From Alphaproteobacteria bacterium (lineage in GTDB: Bacteria > Pseudomonadota > Alphaproteobacteria > Micavibrionales > Micavibrionaceae), in assembly GCA_020848095.1 (NCBI GenBank), contig JADLAT010000006.1, positions 58,630 through 122,629 of the forward strand: a stretch of DNA of 64,000 nt. Reading direction: 5' to 3'. A model generated the notes under the pieces. It saw only the letters and a list, made by a program, of their open reading frames with translations. It did not search any database and had not been told where the DNA came from. Positions 63,990-64,000 of this stretch are shown here, in pieces. Made by a program: the position numbers and the translations under genes. Numbering within the stretch: position 1 is the stretch's first letter; each line of letters opens with the position of its first letter.

Positions 63990-64000
63990 GCGCCTGTGGA

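Overview
The window is chromosomal DNA from an alphaproteobacterium. Support comes from three syntenic blocks: atpHAGDC as a separate F1 operon, the dgt-SPOR-nagZ-scpAB-tatABC block beside erpA and xth, and a DUF484-xerC pair. No rRNA or species marker is present, so a finer placement (for example near Micavibrio-like lineages) would be a guess. TGA is a normal stop here; many genes end on it in ATGA overlaps.

Layout. 1-2.8 kb: end of pabB, then pabA, pabC and an extended LOG-family protein on the plus strand. 2.8-7.9 kb: atpHAGDC on the minus strand. 8-12.9 kb: two tandem TraX-like membrane proteins, priA and a D-amino-acid oxidase. 13-15.8 kb: transaldolase, DUF484, xerC and a small unknown gene. 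15.9-37 kb: a dispersed TCA-cycle block. On the minus strand, in transcription order, it reads mdh, sucC, sucD-dedA, sucA-thiE-thiD-thiL-sucB, lpd. This keeps the usual alphaproteobacterial order, but plus-strand and unknown genes have been inserted between its members. The insertions include a transglycosylase, a three-gene coiled-coil/muramidase cluster, a repeat protein, two paralogous unknown genes and a 39-residue membrane peptide. 37-46.5 kb: DUF2336, zapE, tatCBA, scpBA, a TauD-like oxygenase, nagZ, a SPOR protein and dgt, all minus strand. 46.5-54.3 kb: an ErpA gene interrupted by an in-frame TGA, xth, two lipoproteins, a SulP transporter, an EF-hand protein and a PodJ-like polarity protein.

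A tRNA-Gln(TTG) at 54.5 kb marks the edge of an accessory island that runs to the end of the window. It holds a PD-(D/E)XK-like protein, a large serine recombinase with its DUF2924 partner, a retron-like cassette, and a C5-methyltransferase/Vsr/putative endonuclease restriction-modification module. The retron-like cassette consists of a HEPN-like gene, a winged-helix gene, an msr-msd-like structured RNA and a reverse transcriptase. It is visibly AT-richer than the GC-rich modules on both sides.

The retron-like cassette is the most promising candidate for an undescribed system. It has an 18-bp perfect msd-like hairpin, an msr-like hairpin, and an 11-bp a1/a2 repeat whose second half lies inside the first codons of the RT. 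The RT carries non-standard versions of the retron-specific motifs, and I cannot match the two partner genes to a known retron type.
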